32,520 nt of DNA, taken from positions 1 to 32,520 of the forward strand of contig PLLV01000234.1 of assembly GCA_003142295.1 (NCBI GenBank), read 5' to 3'. Positions 7,764-17,180 of the stretch are shown here, piece after piece. The stretch comes from Syntrophaceae bacterium (GTDB lineage: Bacteria; Desulfobacterota; Syntrophia; Syntrophales; UBA2185). The notes beneath the pieces were generated by a model that searched no databases, was not told where the DNA came from, and saw only the letters and a program-made list of their open reading frames with translations. How positions within the stretch are numbered: the first letter of the stretch is position 1; every line of letters begins with the position of its first letter. The position numbers and the translations under genes are program-made.

Positions 7764-10244
7764 TTAGTTCAGCTTTTCGTTTGCATTGAGGTGTTCCAGA
7801 GGATGAATCGCTTCTGTCATCTGAATAGACGGCAGGCTCACTGATGCTTCTTCCTCACGTTCCTCATGCCTTTGCAATTCGTCGACTGCAACCAGGGCAA
7901 CTTTCATAACCTCATCCATATGATCCACACTGACAATTTCCATGGCCTTCAAAACATTAGCCGGCACATCTGCCAGATCCTTTTCGTTATCCCTGGGAAT
8001 AATTACTGTCTTCAAATTTCCGCGATGCGCCGCAAGCAGCTTTTCTTTCAGTCCCCCTATAGGTAATACCCTGCCCCTGAGCGTAATTTCCCCGGTCATG
8101 GCCAGATCTCCGCGAACTTTCCTCTTCATGAAAGCCGAGGCAATGGAAGTGGCTACGGCTATCCCCGCGGATGGTCCATCTTTGGGTATGGCGCCTTCGG
8201 GCACATGCACATGAACATCCGTCTCCTTGTAAAAATTCTCATCAAGACCGAATTTATCCGCCCTGGCGCGGACGTATGTCAGGGCTGCCTGGACGGATTC
8301 CTGCATTACGTCACCCAGTTTGCCAGTCATTACCATCTTCCCGGTTCCCTTCATCAGGGAAGATTCTATGGAAAGGAGCTCTCCACCGACTTCAGTCCAG
8401 GCCAGGCCTATACACAAACCTATTTCGTCCTTTCCTTCGGTTTCTCCATGCCTGAACTTCGGTACACCCAGATATTTGGACATCGATTTTGAAGTGATCT
8501 TGACTTTACGGCCTGCGCCATTTGTCGCTATTTCCTTGGCGATTTTTCTGCAAACTGATGCAATCTCCCTTTCCAGGTTGCGGACGCCGGCCTCCCTCGT
8601 ATATTGTCTGATAATAGCCAGCAAAGCTCCATCTGAAAAACCTATGTTATCCTTTGTGAGACCGTTAGCCTCCATCTCTTTCGCGACGAGAAATTTATTG
8701 GCGATGTTCAACTTTTCCGGTTCAGTATATCCGGCGAGGCGAATCACCTCCATCCTATCTTGCAAGGCAGGCGGTATTGGTTGCAGAATATTAGCTGTAG
8801 TAATAAACATCACGTCAGACAGATCATAGTCCACCTCAAGATAATTATCATTGAAAACATTATTCTGTTCCGGGTCAAGGACCTCCAGTAGTGCCGCCGA
8901 TGGATCCCCTCTGAAATCGGAACTCAGTTTATCCACTTCATCCAGACAGAATACAGGATTATTCGATCCCGCCTTCTTTATCAGCTGTATTATTTTGCCG
9001 GGCAAAGCCCCTATATAGGTTCGCCTGTGTCCCCTAATCTCCGCTTCGTCCCTGACACCACCAAGAGAAAGTCTGACAAACTTCCTATTTGTTGCGCGAG
9101 CCACGGATTTTGCCACGGAAGTCTTTCCGACTCCCGGGGGGCCAACAAAACAAAGTATGGGGCCTTTATTCTTCTTCACAAGAGATTGAACGGCCAAGTA
9201 TTCTAAAATCCGCTCCTTCACTTGTTTTAAACCATAGTGATCTTCCTCTAGGATTACCTCAGATTCCTTGAGTGTATGCTTGTTTTCCGTCTTCTCGGCC
9301 CAAGGCATATCCAGGAGCCAGTCAATGTAATTCCTCACCACCGTTGCTTCCGCAGACATGGGAGCCATCATCTGCAGTTTCTTAATCTCATGCCTGACCT
9401 TCTTATGTGCCTCTTCTGATAATTTTTTCTGTTTCAGCCTTTTTTCGAGTTCGGCTATTTCATTCCTGAAGTCATCCTTCTCTCCCATTTCTTTCTGGAT
9501 GGCTCGCATCTGTTCGTTGAGATAATAGTCTTTCTGGGTCTTCTCCATCTGTTTCTTGACCCGTCGCTTTATCTTTTCTTCAACCTCCATTATCTCGATC
9601 TCTCCGAGCATCAGCTCGTAGACGGCTTCAAGTCTTTCATTGACATTGAATATCTCCAATAGTTTTTGCTTTTCATCAAGCTTGAGGCTTATATGAGATG
9701 CAACGACATCCGCCAATTTCGAAGGGCTGTCTATGGAAGCAATCGTGCTGACCATCTCCATATGCACTTTTTTACCAAGTTTTGCATAGTTTTCAAAAGA
9801 TTCCCGGATGTTTCTCGTTAAAGCTTCAGCCTTTACCTGATTTCTGTCATCAAGATCCTGGATCTCTTCAACATTTACCAGGAAAAAATCTTCATTTGCC
9901 AGATATTCCTTAATTATTCCCCGCTTCTTCCCTTCCACCAGCACCTTGACTGTCCCGTCCGGAAGCCTTAAAAGCTGGATAATAACCCCTATGGCACCAA
10001 CTTTGTGAATGTCGCTTTCCGCTGGTTCATCCTTTTGGGCGCTCTTCTGCGCTACCATGAATATACCTTTTTCAGTTTTCATTGCCGACTCAAGTGCAGC
10101 AATGGATCGCTCTCTACCTACGAAAAGCGGCACAATCATGTGTGGAAATACGACGACGTCTCTCAATGGCAATAGGGGAATTGTCATTGTCGCACTATCG
10201 TTTTCCCTATTCTTCAAAAAATCAAACATATCTCTATTTCCCAT
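7764..10244 (-). CDS. lon: ATP-dependent protease Lon
   Basis: Lon is a cytoplasmic AAA+ serine protease that degrades damaged and regulatory proteins. The 826-residue protein has the N-terminal substrate-binding LON domain (about 20-215), a coiled-coil/helical region (about 220-320), the AAA+ module with Walker [10 protein letters not shown] and Walker [11 protein letters not shown], and the protease domain with the Ser692-Lys733 dyad (PKDGPSAG and GGLKEK). The last 35 or so residues are an acidic tail beyond the usual end. ATG 10244 is the start and lies 14 bp from the clpX stop, so lon is the last gene of tig-clpP-clpX-lon. No intrinsic terminator with a T-run follows it. Confidence 0.98.
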   Translation of the reverse strand: MGNRDMFDFLKNRENDSATMTIPLLPLRDVVVFPHMIVPLFVGRERSIAALESAMKTEKGIFMVAQKSAQKDEPAESDIHKVGAIGVIIQLLRLPDGTVKVLVEGKKRGIIKEYLANEDFFLVNVEEIQDLDDRNQVKAEALTRNIRESFENYAKLGKKVHMEMVSTIASIDSPSKLADVVASHISLKLDEKQKLLEIFNVNERLEAVYELMLGEIEIMEVEEKIKRRVKKQMEKTQKDYYLNEQMRAIQKEMGEKDDFRNEIAELEKRLKQKKLSEEAHKKVRHEIKKLQMMAPMSAEATVVRNYIDWLLDMPWAEKTENKHTLKESEVILEEDHYGLKQVKERILEYLAVQSLVKKNKGPILCFVGPPGVGKTSVAKSVARATNRKFVRLSLGGVRDEAEIRGHRRTYIGALPGKIIQLIKKAGSNNPVFCLDEVDKLSSDFRGDPSAALLEVLDPEQNNVFNDNYLEVDYDLSDVMFITTANILQPIPPALQDRMEVIRLAGYTEPEKLNIANKFLVAKEMEANGLTKDNIGFSDGALLAIIRQYTREAGVRNLEREIASVCRKIAKEIATNGAGRKVKITSKSMSKYLGVPKFRHGETEGKDEIGLCIGLAWTEVGGELLSIESSLMKGTGKMVMTGKLGDVMQESVQAALTYVRARADKFGLDENFYKETDVHVHVPEGAIPKDGPSAGIAVATSIASAFMKRKVRGDLAMTGEITLRGRVLPIGGLKEKLLAAHRGNLKTVIIPRDNEKDLADVPANVLKAMEIVSVDHMDEVMKVALVAVDELQRHEEREEEASVSLPSIQMTEAIHPLEHLNANEKLN

Positions 10245-10258
10245 AATTCAGTCTCTTT

Positions 10259-11521
10259 TTATGCAGTTTCGGATTTTGTTTCAAAAATCAATATTGGTTT
10301 TTCCTTGTTCATAACAACGTCTTCTGTAATTACACACTCCCTTACATCATTTCTGGAAGGTAAGTCATACATGATATCAAGCATCGTATTTTCTAGAATC
10401 GATCTTAATCCCCGTGCGCCTGACTTCCTTTCAACAGATAATTTAGCTATGGCTCGGAGGGCTCCGTCTGTAAATTTCAGTTTAACATTTTCGAGATCAA
10501 ATAATACTTTGTATTGTTTTGTAATTGCGTCCTTTGGTTCGATTAATATCCTTACCAGTTCCTCCTGATCCAATTCGTTCAGTGTGGCAACTACCGGTAA
10601 ACGTCCAATAAATTCCGGAATCATGCCGAATTTAAGAAGGTCTTCCGGCTGAACCTCCGATAAGAGATTGCCGATCTTCTTATGCCGTTTGCTTTTGATA
10701 TCGGCGCCAAACCCCATGCTTGACGCACTGAGTCTCTTCGAAATAATGTCTTCAAGATCATTAAAGGCTCCACCGCAGACAAATAATATGTTCGTAGTAT
10801 CAACTTGGATAAATTCCTGCTGCGGATGCTTTCTGCCTCCTTTTGGCGGAACATTCGCCAGCGTCCCCTCTATTATCTTCAGGAGGGCTTGTTGCACGCC
10901 TTCTCCTGAAACATCCCTTGTAATAGAAGGATTTCCCGATTTCTTTGCGATCTTGTCAATTTCATCGATATATACAATACCCTTAGATGCTCTTTCAACG
11001 TCGTAATCTGCATTCTGGAGAAGACTGAGTATGATGTTTTCCACATCTTCTCCCACATACCCCGCCTCTGTCAGGGTCGTCGCATCGGCGATCGTAAACG
11101 GGACATTGAGGAGCTTCGCCAGGGTCTTCGCAAGAAGCGTCTTCCCTGATCCCGTAGGACCGATCAATAAAATATTGCTTTTCTGTATTTCCACCCCATC
11201 CAGGTCCACATTCGAGAATAACCGGCGGTAGTGATTGTAAACAGCCACTGAAAGAACCCTCTTGGGCCTTTCCTGTCCTATTACGTACTGATCGAGGAAT
11301 TTCTTTATATTCCGGGGCTCTGGTATGCCTTTCTGAAAATCTTCACTAATTGTCTGCTCACATTCCTCTTCAACTATGCACCGGCAAAGTTCAATGCATT
11401 CATCGCATATATATGCAGCCGGACCGGCAACCAGCTTTCTTACCTCGTTCTGATTTTTTCCGCAAAACGAACAGAATAAGATGCCTTGACCGCCCTGACT
11501 ATCCTTGCTCTTTCTCACCAT
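10259..11521 (-). CDS. clpX: ATP-dependent Clp protease ATP-binding subunit ClpX
   Basis: ClpX unfolds substrates and feeds them to ClpP. The N-terminal C4 zinc domain is complete (CSFCGK and CDECIELC), and the AAA+ domain carries Walker A GPTGSGKT, the pore loop GYVGED, Walker B YIDEIDK and the ClpP-contacting region after [11 protein letters not shown] chose ATG 11521, eight bases after AGAGG; a TTG two codons upstream is also possible. Length is about 420 residues, normal for the family. It is 16 bp from the clpP stop, and lon follows 14 bp downstream. Confidence 0.98.
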   Translation of the reverse strand: MVRKSKDSQGGQGILFCSFCGKNQNEVRKLVAGPAAYICDECIELCRCIVEEECEQTISEDFQKGIPEPRNIKKFLDQYVIGQERPKRVLSVAVYNHYRRLFSNVDLDGVEIQKSNILLIGPTGSGKTLLAKTLAKLLNVPFTIADATTLTEAGYVGEDVENIILSLLQNADYDVERASKGIVYIDEIDKIAKKSGNPSITRDVSGEGVQQALLKIIEGTLANVPPKGGRKHPQQEFIQVDTTNILFVCGGAFNDLEDIISKRLSASSMGFGADIKSKRHKKIGNLLSEVQPEDLLKFGMIPEFIGRLPVVATLNELDQEELVRILIEPKDAITKQYKVLFDLENVKLKFTDGALRAIAKLSVERKSGARGLRSILENTMLDIMYDLPSRNDVRECVITEDVVMNKEKPILIFETKSETA

Positions 11522-11537
11522 CTGCAATACCTCTTTC

Positions 11538-12131
11538 TCAGTTCGGGCCTTGCCTCTTTACGATGATCTCATCAATAATACCATATTCCTTTGCCTGTTC
11601 GCACGTCATATAGTAATCCCTCTCAGTGTCCATCTGTATCTTTGAAAGAGGTTGGCTGGTTAGATCTGCAAGAATCACGTTTAATTCTTCTTTCATACGC
11701 AGGATCTCGCGTGCCTGTATATCTACGTCGGTTGCCTGACCATAAAATCCACCAAGCGGCTGATGGATCAATATTCTCGAATGCGGAAGGGCCGTTCTTC
11801 TTCCCTTCTCGCCGGCTGCAAGGAGCAAAGCCCCCATACTTGCTGCCTGACCCATGCAGACTGTGCATACGGAAGGTCTGATATACTGCATGGTATCATA
11901 TATCGCCATTCCCGAACTTACATTGCCTCCGGGCGAATTAAGATAAAAGAATATTTCCTTGTCGGGATCGTCAGATTCTAGATACAGCATCTGGGCAATA
12001 ACCAGATTTGCGACATCATCATCGATCGCCGTACCCAAAAAAATTATCCTGTCTTTCAGGAGCCTTGAATAAATATCAAATGCTCTTTCGCCTCTTCCAT
12101 CTTGTTCGATTACCATCGGAACTAAGGGCAT
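11538..12131 (-). CDS. clpP: ATP-dependent Clp protease proteolytic subunit ClpP
   Basis: ClpP forms the tetradecameric peptidase chamber used by ClpX. The catalytic triad is Ser98 (GQAASMGA), His123 ([10 protein letters not shown]) and Asp172 (DTERDYYM). The hydrophobic-pocket and axial residues of the N-terminus ([10 protein letters not shown]) and the handle helix look normal. At 197 residues it has the family length. ATG 12131 follows a strong AAGGAGGG site. It lies 17 bp from tig and 16 bp from clpX. Confidence 0.98.
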   Translation of the reverse strand: MPLVPMVIEQDGRGERAFDIYSRLLKDRIIFLGTAIDDDVANLVIAQMLYLESDDPDKEIFFYLNSPGGNVSSGMAIYDTMQYIRPSVCTVCMGQAASMGALLLAAGEKGRRTALPHSRILIHQPLGGFYGQATDVDIQAREILRMKEELNVILADLTSQPLSKIQMDTERDYYMTCEQAKEYGIIDEIIVKRQGPN

Positions 12132-12148
12132 CTCTCGCCCTCCTTATT

Positions 12149-13438
12149 CTATTTCTTAACTATCTCTACTTTCGCCTTGTCTTCTATGAAACCAAATACC
12201 TTTGCGTTCAATATCTCGCTTCTTATGTCTTCCATCATATTACCCGATTCCAAAGATTCTTTCAACGAATCGTAATTCTGTCCTCGCTCTCGAGCGACTT
12301 CCCTAATCTTCTCTTCAATTTCCTGGTCAGATACGGTAATGGCTTCCTTCTCACCTATATTTTTCAGAAGAAGGATAGTTCTTACTATTTTCGAGGCCTC
12401 ACCCTTGTAAAGGTCGTAGAGTTCCTTGTATCGTTCAGGTGTCTCATCGCGCTTCATACCACGCATGGCCAGTCTTTTTTGCATGTCATCGATCATATAA
12501 GAGACCTGACGATTTACGAATGCCTGTGGCACTTCAAACTGATTGCATTCCAGGAGTTTTTCTATTATGAGACTCTTGAAAGCCGAATTTTCCCTGGCAA
12601 CATTTTCTTCCTCAAGTGTCTTCCTGATATCCTTCTTTAAATCGTCCAGGCTTTCATATTTATCAAAATTCTTAATGAACTTATCATCGATCTCAGGGAG
12701 TTTCTTTTCTTTAATGTTCTTTAATGTTACAGAAAATACGACCTCTTCCCCCGCCAAATTTTTCGCACGATAATCATCGGGTAATTTAATTATTATTTGT
12801 TCCGTCTTGTTCTTTTTCATACCGATGAGCTGTTCCTCGAATCCAGGCACAAATCTCTTGGATCCGACTTCCAGAAGATAATTTTCCGCCTTCATCTCCT
12901 TGACGGGCTTCCCTTGGACGAGACCCTCGAAATCAATAACGACAAAATCGCCTTCAGATACCCCCCTATCGACCTCTACCTCTTCCATCGTGCTGAACAT
13001 ACCCCGGACTTCCTCAAGTCTTGCTTCGACATCAGAATCCTTAACTTCATGCTTCTCTTTCTCAAGCTCGAGGTCAACATAGCCTGTCGGGTCAATAATC
13101 GGTTCCACTTCAACGATGGCGGTAAAAGTAAAATTCTTCTCCGCTTCTATGCCCTTCTGATCTATGTCCGGTTGCGCAATAGCGTTGATTTTATTCTCTT
13201 TTAAAGATTCCCAATAATATCTATTTACCAGATTCGATATGGCTTCGTCTTCTGCGTGCTCTTTATACAGGGACTCGAGAATATCCCTCGGCACTTTCCC
13301 CTGTCTAAAGCCCTTAATCTTGGCTTTCTTAGCCACATCTTTGTAGACTGTGTCTAATTCCTTCTTGACCTCTAACCATGAAATATCAAACAGTATTTTC
13401 TTTTTTATCGGACTGACGTCTTCGACTCTTACGGCCAT
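12149..13438 (-). CDS. tig: Trigger factor (ribosome-associated chaperone)
   Basis: Trigger factor binds at the ribosome exit tunnel and shields nascent chains. The order is an N-terminal ribosome-binding domain containing the GFRQGKVP signature, an FKBP-type PPIase domain in the middle (GDFVVIDFEG to LPDDYRAKNLAG) and a long helical C-terminal chaperone domain. I chose ATG 13438 (MAVRVEDVSP), which fits the family N-terminus; a GTG five codons upstream (13453) is the alternative, and neither has a strong Shine-Dalgarno site. The gene begins 43-58 bp after tRNA-Leu with no terminator between, so both may come from one promoter. It is the first protein gene of tig-clpP-clpX-lon. Confidence 0.96.
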   Translation of the reverse strand: MAVRVEDVSPIKKKILFDISWLEVKKELDTVYKDVAKKAKIKGFRQGKVPRDILESLYKEHAEDEAISNLVNRYYWESLKENKINAIAQPDIDQKGIEAEKNFTFTAIVEVEPIIDPTGYVDLELEKEKHEVKDSDVEARLEEVRGMFSTMEEVEVDRGVSEGDFVVIDFEGLVQGKPVKEMKAENYLLEVGSKRFVPGFEEQLIGMKKNKTEQIIIKLPDDYRAKNLAGEEVVFSVTLKNIKEKKLPEIDDKFIKNFDKYESLDDLKKDIRKTLEEENVARENSAFKSLIIEKLLECNQFEVPQAFVNRQVSYMIDDMQKRLAMRGMKRDETPERYKELYDLYKGEASKIVRTILLLKNIGEKEAITVSDQEIEEKIREVARERGQNYDSLKESLESGNMMEDIRSEILNAKVFGFIEDKAKVEIVKK

Positions 13439-13496
13439 TATGCTTTCTGACACTGCGTTCTTAACCCCTTGTTGTTTATGAATATAGCACCGAATC

Positions 13497-13583
13497 TGGT
13501 GCGAGAGAGGGGATTTGAACCCCTATCCGCTGAGGCGGGCTGGATCCTAAGTCCAGTGCGTCTGCCAGTTCCGCCACTCTCGC
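13497..13583 (-). tRNA. tRNA-Leu (TAG)
   Basis: The minus strand shows acceptor GCGAGAG/CTCTCGC, anticodon stem CTGGA/TCCAG with loop CTTAGGA (anticodon TAG), the long class II variable arm expected for leucine (CCCGCC...AGCGG) and T loop TTCAAAT. Discriminator A and CCA are encoded. Length is 87 bases including CCA. Confidence 0.97.
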
Positions 13584-13591
13584 TCATTGTC

Positions 13592-13620
13592 TATATATTC
13601 ATTCGATCTATGATTGTCAA
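13592..13620 (-). promoter_or_regulatory. Strong sigma-70 promoter of tRNA-Leu (and perhaps the tig operon)
   Basis: On the minus strand TTGACA (13620-13615), a 17-bp spacer and TATATA (13597-13592) place the start of transcription almost at the tRNA 5' end (13583). The -35 box is perfect, the -10 box matches at five of six bases, and the spacer is optimal. It is the strongest minus-strand promoter I see near tig. Confidence 0.85.
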
Positions 13621-13779
13621 CGGCTATTATTTTGTGGAGCTTCTCCGGCCCATTTGCACAAAGAGCGCCAATTTGCCATCCTTATCCTTCTTGCACAATT
13701 CTTGGATCATTTGTTGACCTTTTTATATAACATGATTCACTGATACTTGAAGCGAAATCTAAAATCCTGCTAATGGAGC

Positions 13780-13808
13780 TTGACATGAAGACCGGAGGTT
13801 TTTATATT
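13780..13808 (+). promoter_or_regulatory. Strong sigma-70 promoter of the DUF2156 gene
   Basis: TTGACA (13780-13785), a 17-bp spacer and TATATT (13803-13808) form a near-consensus promoter reading toward 13883. The expected transcription start is about 13815. The spacer contains CCGGAGG (13792-13798), which is complementary to CCTCCGG (13839-13845) in the leader, so promoter and leader share a 7-bp inverted repeat. Between this promoter and that of tRNA-Leu, the stretch 13621-13779 holds no gene that I recognise. Confidence 0.82.
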
Positions 13809-13832
13809 TCTACCTGCGGTAGATCTATATTC

Positions 13833-13861
13833 GCCTCGCCTCCGGGCAGGCTAATTTTTTT
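13833..13861 (+). terminator. Intrinsic-terminator-like hairpin in the leader of the DUF2156 gene
   Basis: GCCT-GC pairs with GC-AGGC around a CTCCGG loop, with one bulged C at 13837, and is followed by seven T residues (13855-13861). It sits about 20 bases after the expected transcription start and 21 bases before the ATG. It could be an attenuator or the end of a very short transcript. CCTGC at 13813-13817 can pair with GCAGG at 13846-13850, which would block the terminator stem. Confidence 0.55.
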
Positions 13862-13882
13862 GCGTTTTCTTCAAATATCTTT

Positions 13883-14800
13883 ATGGAATTTAAGCAATTA
13901 GAAGTCAGTGACTATCACAATCTAAAGGGGTTTTTCAAAAGTCAACAATACGCTCTATGTAACTATTCGCTCTTATCACTCATTGTGTGGAGCAATCAAA
14001 AACTGAAAACTCATTATGCAGTTGAGGATAACACTTTAATTATATGCAACAAATCAGCCGCCAATCCGGCCGATAACCATCTCATTCTGCCAATATCTTC
14101 TGCAGACGACATTACTCCCGAGTACCTCTTCATTCTCGCAAAGAGGCTCGGTTTTTCTGATTACTGGTTTGTACCGGAAGATTTCCTCTTAAAATACGGC
14201 GCCAAAGAAATTGAATTCTATTTCGAGGTTAACGAACAAGATGAGTTCGATGATTACATATATCTGAAGCAGGATCTTATCCAACTGAAGGGGAATAGAT
14301 ATGCCAAACAGAGGAATTTGATCCATCAATTTTACAAGCGGTACTTGAGCAGATGCAAAGTGGACATAGAAATGATAGATAGCGGCAACACTGGGGAATG
14401 CCTGAGTTTCTTGCGGGAATGGTGTGAACTACGAAAATGTGATGTAGACAACGGCGAGAGCCTCGCCTGCGAAAAGATGGCAACAATGAATGCCCTTAAC
14501 AATATTGATGCATTGGAGGTTAAGGGGATTCTGATTCGAATAGACGGAGCGGTCAGTGCCTTCGGAATCAGTTCGCGTCTTACTGAAACGATGGGTGTAC
14601 TTAACTTTGAAAAGGCACATGCATCTATAAAAGGGTTATATCAGTTCCTCGATAACGAATGTGCCAAACATCTATTCGCCGGCTATACGTACATCAACAA
14701 AGAAAGCGATATGAAACTTCCAAATCTCGCACAGTCAAAAAAGTCATACAATCCTGTGAACATAGTAAAGTCTTATCGACTGACATTGCACGAAAAATAG
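13883..14800 (+). CDS. DUF2156 protein (phosphatidylglycerol lysyltransferase C-terminal-like, GNAT fold)
   Basis: The 305-residue soluble protein resembles the stand-alone DUF2156 family, related to the aminoacyl-transferase half of MprF. Visible family features are an N-terminal half beginning with the NYSLLSLIVW helix, the motif DYIYLKQDLIQLKGNRYAKQ at about 120-140, and the C-terminal NKESDMKLPNLAQSKKSYNP. Relatives usually show E-x-D-x-G-x-x-GLR-x-x-K-x-SY at the last position, so this copy is slightly divergent (SDMKLPNLAQSKKSY). There are no membrane helices, so it is not a complete MprF, and its acceptor is unknown. ATG 13883 has no visible Shine-Dalgarno site, although a very good promoter lies upstream. 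It is a single-gene unit. Confidence 0.78.
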   Translation: MEFKQLEVSDYHNLKGFFKSQQYALCNYSLLSLIVWSNQKLKTHYAVEDNTLIICNKSAANPADNHLILPISSADDITPEYLFILAKRLGFSDYWFVPEDFLLKYGAKEIEFYFEVNEQDEFDDYIYLKQDLIQLKGNRYAKQRNLIHQFYKRYLSRCKVDIEMIDSGNTGECLSFLREWCELRKCDVDNGESLACEKMATMNALNNIDALEVKGILIRIDGAVSAFGISSRLTETMGVLNFEKAHASIKGLYQFLDNECAKHLFAGYTYINKESDMKLPNLAQSKKSYNPVNIVKSYRLTLHEK

Positions 14801-14830
14801 CCGTTTAATGCCTTACTTCCCCTCATCTCT

Positions 14831-15529
14831 CTAGTCTATGGTCATTAAAGATTGCCATCTTTGCCACTCCGTCTTCCTGGGCAGGCCATTTTTCTTCAAA
14901 AGGTCGATGATACCAAGTTCATTAAAACGAAGGTAAGGATTGACTCTAAGTTCTTCCGTTAATCGAGAAAAAACATGATCCGGCTTATAATTTTGCGAAA
15001 ATATTTCTATATACTCGTTATCCGGTTCAAGTCTTCTTGCAAAGCTCATCGCTTCCTGCACGTAGTCATGGCCAGCATAAATGACGGTACTTCGAGACAG
15101 GGACATAATCTTCTTTATGGAGTGATAGAAGCCTTTCAAATCGCCTGAGAAGCAATTACCGATAGTGCCGTTGAAAAGAGTGTCTCCAGTAATCAAGGCG
15201 TTATCAACATGAAAACAGAGGGAGTCAACAGTATGTCCAGGGGTGTCATAGATTCTGATTTTCTGGCCTTCCAATTCAATTTCTGCGTCACGTATCTCTT
15301 CATATCGCAAGAGTCGAGCATTTGATTCATTAAGAAGGGTTACGTTGCCACTCGTATGATCCGCATGCCCGTGCGTATTTGTGACGAAAAGCAGATTTAG
15401 ACGACGGCTCTGGGCAAATGACAATATCTCATCAAATGCTCCGCCATCAATGGCCATAGCATATTTCTCCCCGTAAAAAAGATAACCTAAGTTATCAAGA
15501 TAATATCGGAATTGTTTTACTTGCAGCAT
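14831..15529 (-). CDS. MBL-fold hydrolase, glyoxalase II-like
   Basis: This is a metallo-beta-lactamase-fold enzyme of 232 residues with a complete dinuclear metal site: THGHADH (His53, His55, Asp57, His58), His99 (TPGHT), Asp116 (GDTLF) and His154 (YAGHDY). The C-terminal NPYLRFNE resembles the NPFLR tail of hydroxyacylglutathione hydrolase. The likely reaction is hydrolysis of a thioester such as S-lactoylglutathione or another thiol conjugate; glutathione use is not shown. The N-terminal YLDNLGYLFYGEKYAMAIDGG matches the glyoxalase II start. ATG 15529 lacks a clear ribosome binding site. It lies between tRNA-Pro and the convergent DUF2156 gene, apparently as a single-gene unit. Confidence 0.85.
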   Translation of the reverse strand: MLQVKQFRYYLDNLGYLFYGEKYAMAIDGGAFDEILSFAQSRRLNLLFVTNTHGHADHTSGNVTLLNESNARLLRYEEIRDAEIELEGQKIRIYDTPGHTVDSLCFHVDNALITGDTLFNGTIGNCFSGDLKGFYHSIKKIMSLSRSTVIYAGHDYVQEAMSFARRLEPDNEYIEIFSQNYKPDHVFSRLTEELRVNPYLRFNELGIIDLLKKNGLPRKTEWQRWQSLMTID

Positions 15530-15660
15530 GGATAGGACAGAATGAGATAAAAATGATAGATTCTAAGACAGCCTCTTTCCAATCCTCTACTCTAATAAAA
15601 TAGCTCTTGAAACAATTTCAGCCATTAAAGTTTTTTGACTGGAAAGACGATTTCTACAAA

Positions 15661-15737
<77 letters not shown>

Positions 15738-15763
15738 ACATTTAGTGAATGATAATTGTAATG

Positions 15764-15792
15764 TCACTACCACCATGCCATGACTCTGTCAA
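15764..15792 (-). promoter_or_regulatory. Probable promoter of tRNA-Pro
   Basis: On the minus strand TTGACA (15792-15787), a 17-bp spacer and TAGTGA (15769-15764) lie 26 bases before tRNA-Pro. The -35 box is perfect and the -10 box is moderate. With the promoters of tRNA-Leu and tRNA-Val, all three tRNA units of the window have TTGACA and 17-bp spacing. Confidence 0.6.
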
Positions 15793-15935
15793 GGACTATG
15801 AAAGCGAGTACGCCTCTGCTTGGACAAATTGCACAAAGTTCTTGAATTCAAGATTGCCATGTAGTATTTTTATACAAATACAGTCGGAAGTATTAGAATT
15901 TACCTTGTTCCCGGACGACTAAAAATGAGGTCACT

Positions 15936-16511
15936 ATGCAGTTATTTTTCCTCGTGCCATTACTCATCATTTTAAGCATCGCCTCACCGGCCTCTGCGGA
16001 TATATATAAGTACGAAGATGCACAGGGCGTCATCCATCTGACAAACGTACCTACCGAAAGCGGCGTCAAATATGTTCTTATCATGAGGGAGAAGCGCATC
16101 CTTCTCGACAGGAAGTTAGGAGATAACATGTCACAATATGATGACTTGATTGTCAAGGCATCAAAAAAATATAAAATAGAGCCAGCCTTGATTAAAGCAA
16201 TCATAAAAGCGGAATCAAATTTCAACCATCGGGCTGTATCTCGAAAAGGGGCCAGGGGACTAATGCAATTGATGCCGGCAACTGCCTCGTCATTGCAAGT
16301 GCAGGATTCCTTCCATCCGGAAAACAATATCGAAGGCGGTGTAAAATATTTGCGGTATCTCTTGAATTATTTCAACGGAAATCTACCTTTAGCTCTGGCT
16401 GCCTATAATGCAGGCGAAAATGCCGTAATCAGGTACAGGGGCGTACCTCCCTATCGCGAGACACAGGTATACATACAGAGGGTTCTCAGTTATCTCGATA
16501 AGTTTAGATAG
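15936..16511 (+). CDS. Secreted lytic transglycosylase with DUF4124 N-terminus
   Basis: The 191-residue protein has a signal peptide (1-21, ending SPASA), a short DUF4124-like segment (DIYKYEDAQGVIHLTNVP, about 22-40) and an SLT domain (about 65-185) with catalytic Glu93 (KAESNFNH), GARGLMQLMPATA and AAYNAGENAV. It should cut peptidoglycan in the periplasm. This compact DUF4124-SLT form is common in Deltaproteobacteria. ATG 15936 follows GAGG at five bases. A weak promoter candidate (TTGAAT, 17 bp, TATTTT) lies near 15850-15880. The gene converges on the ComEA-like gene, with a 6-bp hairpin TGCTGT/ACAGCA between them (16531-16549) that overlaps the other gene's stop. Confidence 0.92.
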   Translation: MQLFFLVPLLIILSIASPASADIYKYEDAQGVIHLTNVPTESGVKYVLIMREKRILLDRKLGDNMSQYDDLIVKASKKYKIEPALIKAIIKAESNFNHRAVSRKGARGLMQLMPATASSLQVQDSFHPENNIEGGVKYLRYLLNYFNGNLPLALAAYNAGENAVIRYRGVPPYRETQVYIQRVLSYLDKFR

Positions 16512-16541
16512 AAAAACTCCATTTCTTTATTGCTGTTATTT

Positions 16542-17117
16542 TTACAGCATGTCATCAGTGCAGAAGTACCTCCTGAGCTTTCGGAATTTCTTTTCTTTGA
16601 TGCCGCGAATCTTCATCAAGTCTTCAAGTTTGTGATACCTTCCTGACTTTTCTCTGAATTGAATAATCTGCCAGGCAGTTTTCTCGCCGATGCCGTTAAT
16701 CAGCATAAGATCTTCTATGGCGGCCTTATTGATGTCAATCGGGATGCCGAGGGCCAACTTATTTGCGTTATTCATCTCCGCTATTCTTAAGCTATCATAT
16801 GATTCTATGACAACGGTCTTACCTGTTGCAAGCCGCTTAGAAAGCATTCTCTGATCGAATAGTTCAGGATTTCTGATACCGGCAACTTCTAAGAGATCAG
16901 AAATTCTCGCTTTCTCGGATACATAAAAGATGCCGTTAAAGCCCACATTGCCGGTGATCCCGACAACTACAGGGCCAAAACTCTTATTGCCAAACGGTAT
17001 ATCGCTTATTTGAGACGGAAATAGTGAAGAGAAATAGGAAATCGCAAAAAAAATTGACGCAATAACAACGATAACGATGGCTCCATCACGTTGTCTTTCC
17101 GTACCTTGCATATTCAT
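16542..17117 (-). CDS. ComEA-like helix-hairpin-helix protein, membrane anchored
   Basis: Residues 13-32 form one membrane helix and the rest should be outside. A beta-rich SLBB-like segment (about 48-107: GPVVVGITGNVGFNG to KTVVIES) precedes two helix-hairpin-helix motifs (about 125-187: IDINKAAIEDLMLINGIGEKTAWQII and KLEDLMKIRGIKEKKFRKLR). This is the layout of ComEA, the DNA receptor of natural transformation, but HhH proteins of this size are widespread and no other competence gene is in the window. ATG 17117 and ATG 17111 are both possible; no strong ribosome binding site is seen. It lies 63 bp after lysC and may be the last gene of that operon. Confidence 0.8.
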   Translation of the reverse strand: MNMQGTERQRDGAIVIVVIASIFFAISYFSSLFPSQISDIPFGNKSFGPVVVGITGNVGFNGIFYVSEKARISDLLEVAGIRNPELFDQRMLSKRLATGKTVVIESYDSLRIAEMNNANKLALGIPIDINKAAIEDLMLINGIGEKTAWQIIQFREKSGRYHKLEDLMKIRGIKEKKFRKLRRYFCTDDML

Positions 17118-17180
17118 CTATTAATTTCTGCGGCATCGTAAAACGGGTATTGTGACGTTTTTCTCTATCTTGCAAAGAAC

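Noticed and set aside
16531-16549. Hairpin TGCTGT/ACAGCA between the convergent SLT and ComEA-like genes as a bidirectional terminator
   Set aside because: Only 6 bp with the T-run inside the loop and not after the stem, so it is not a convincing intrinsic terminator.
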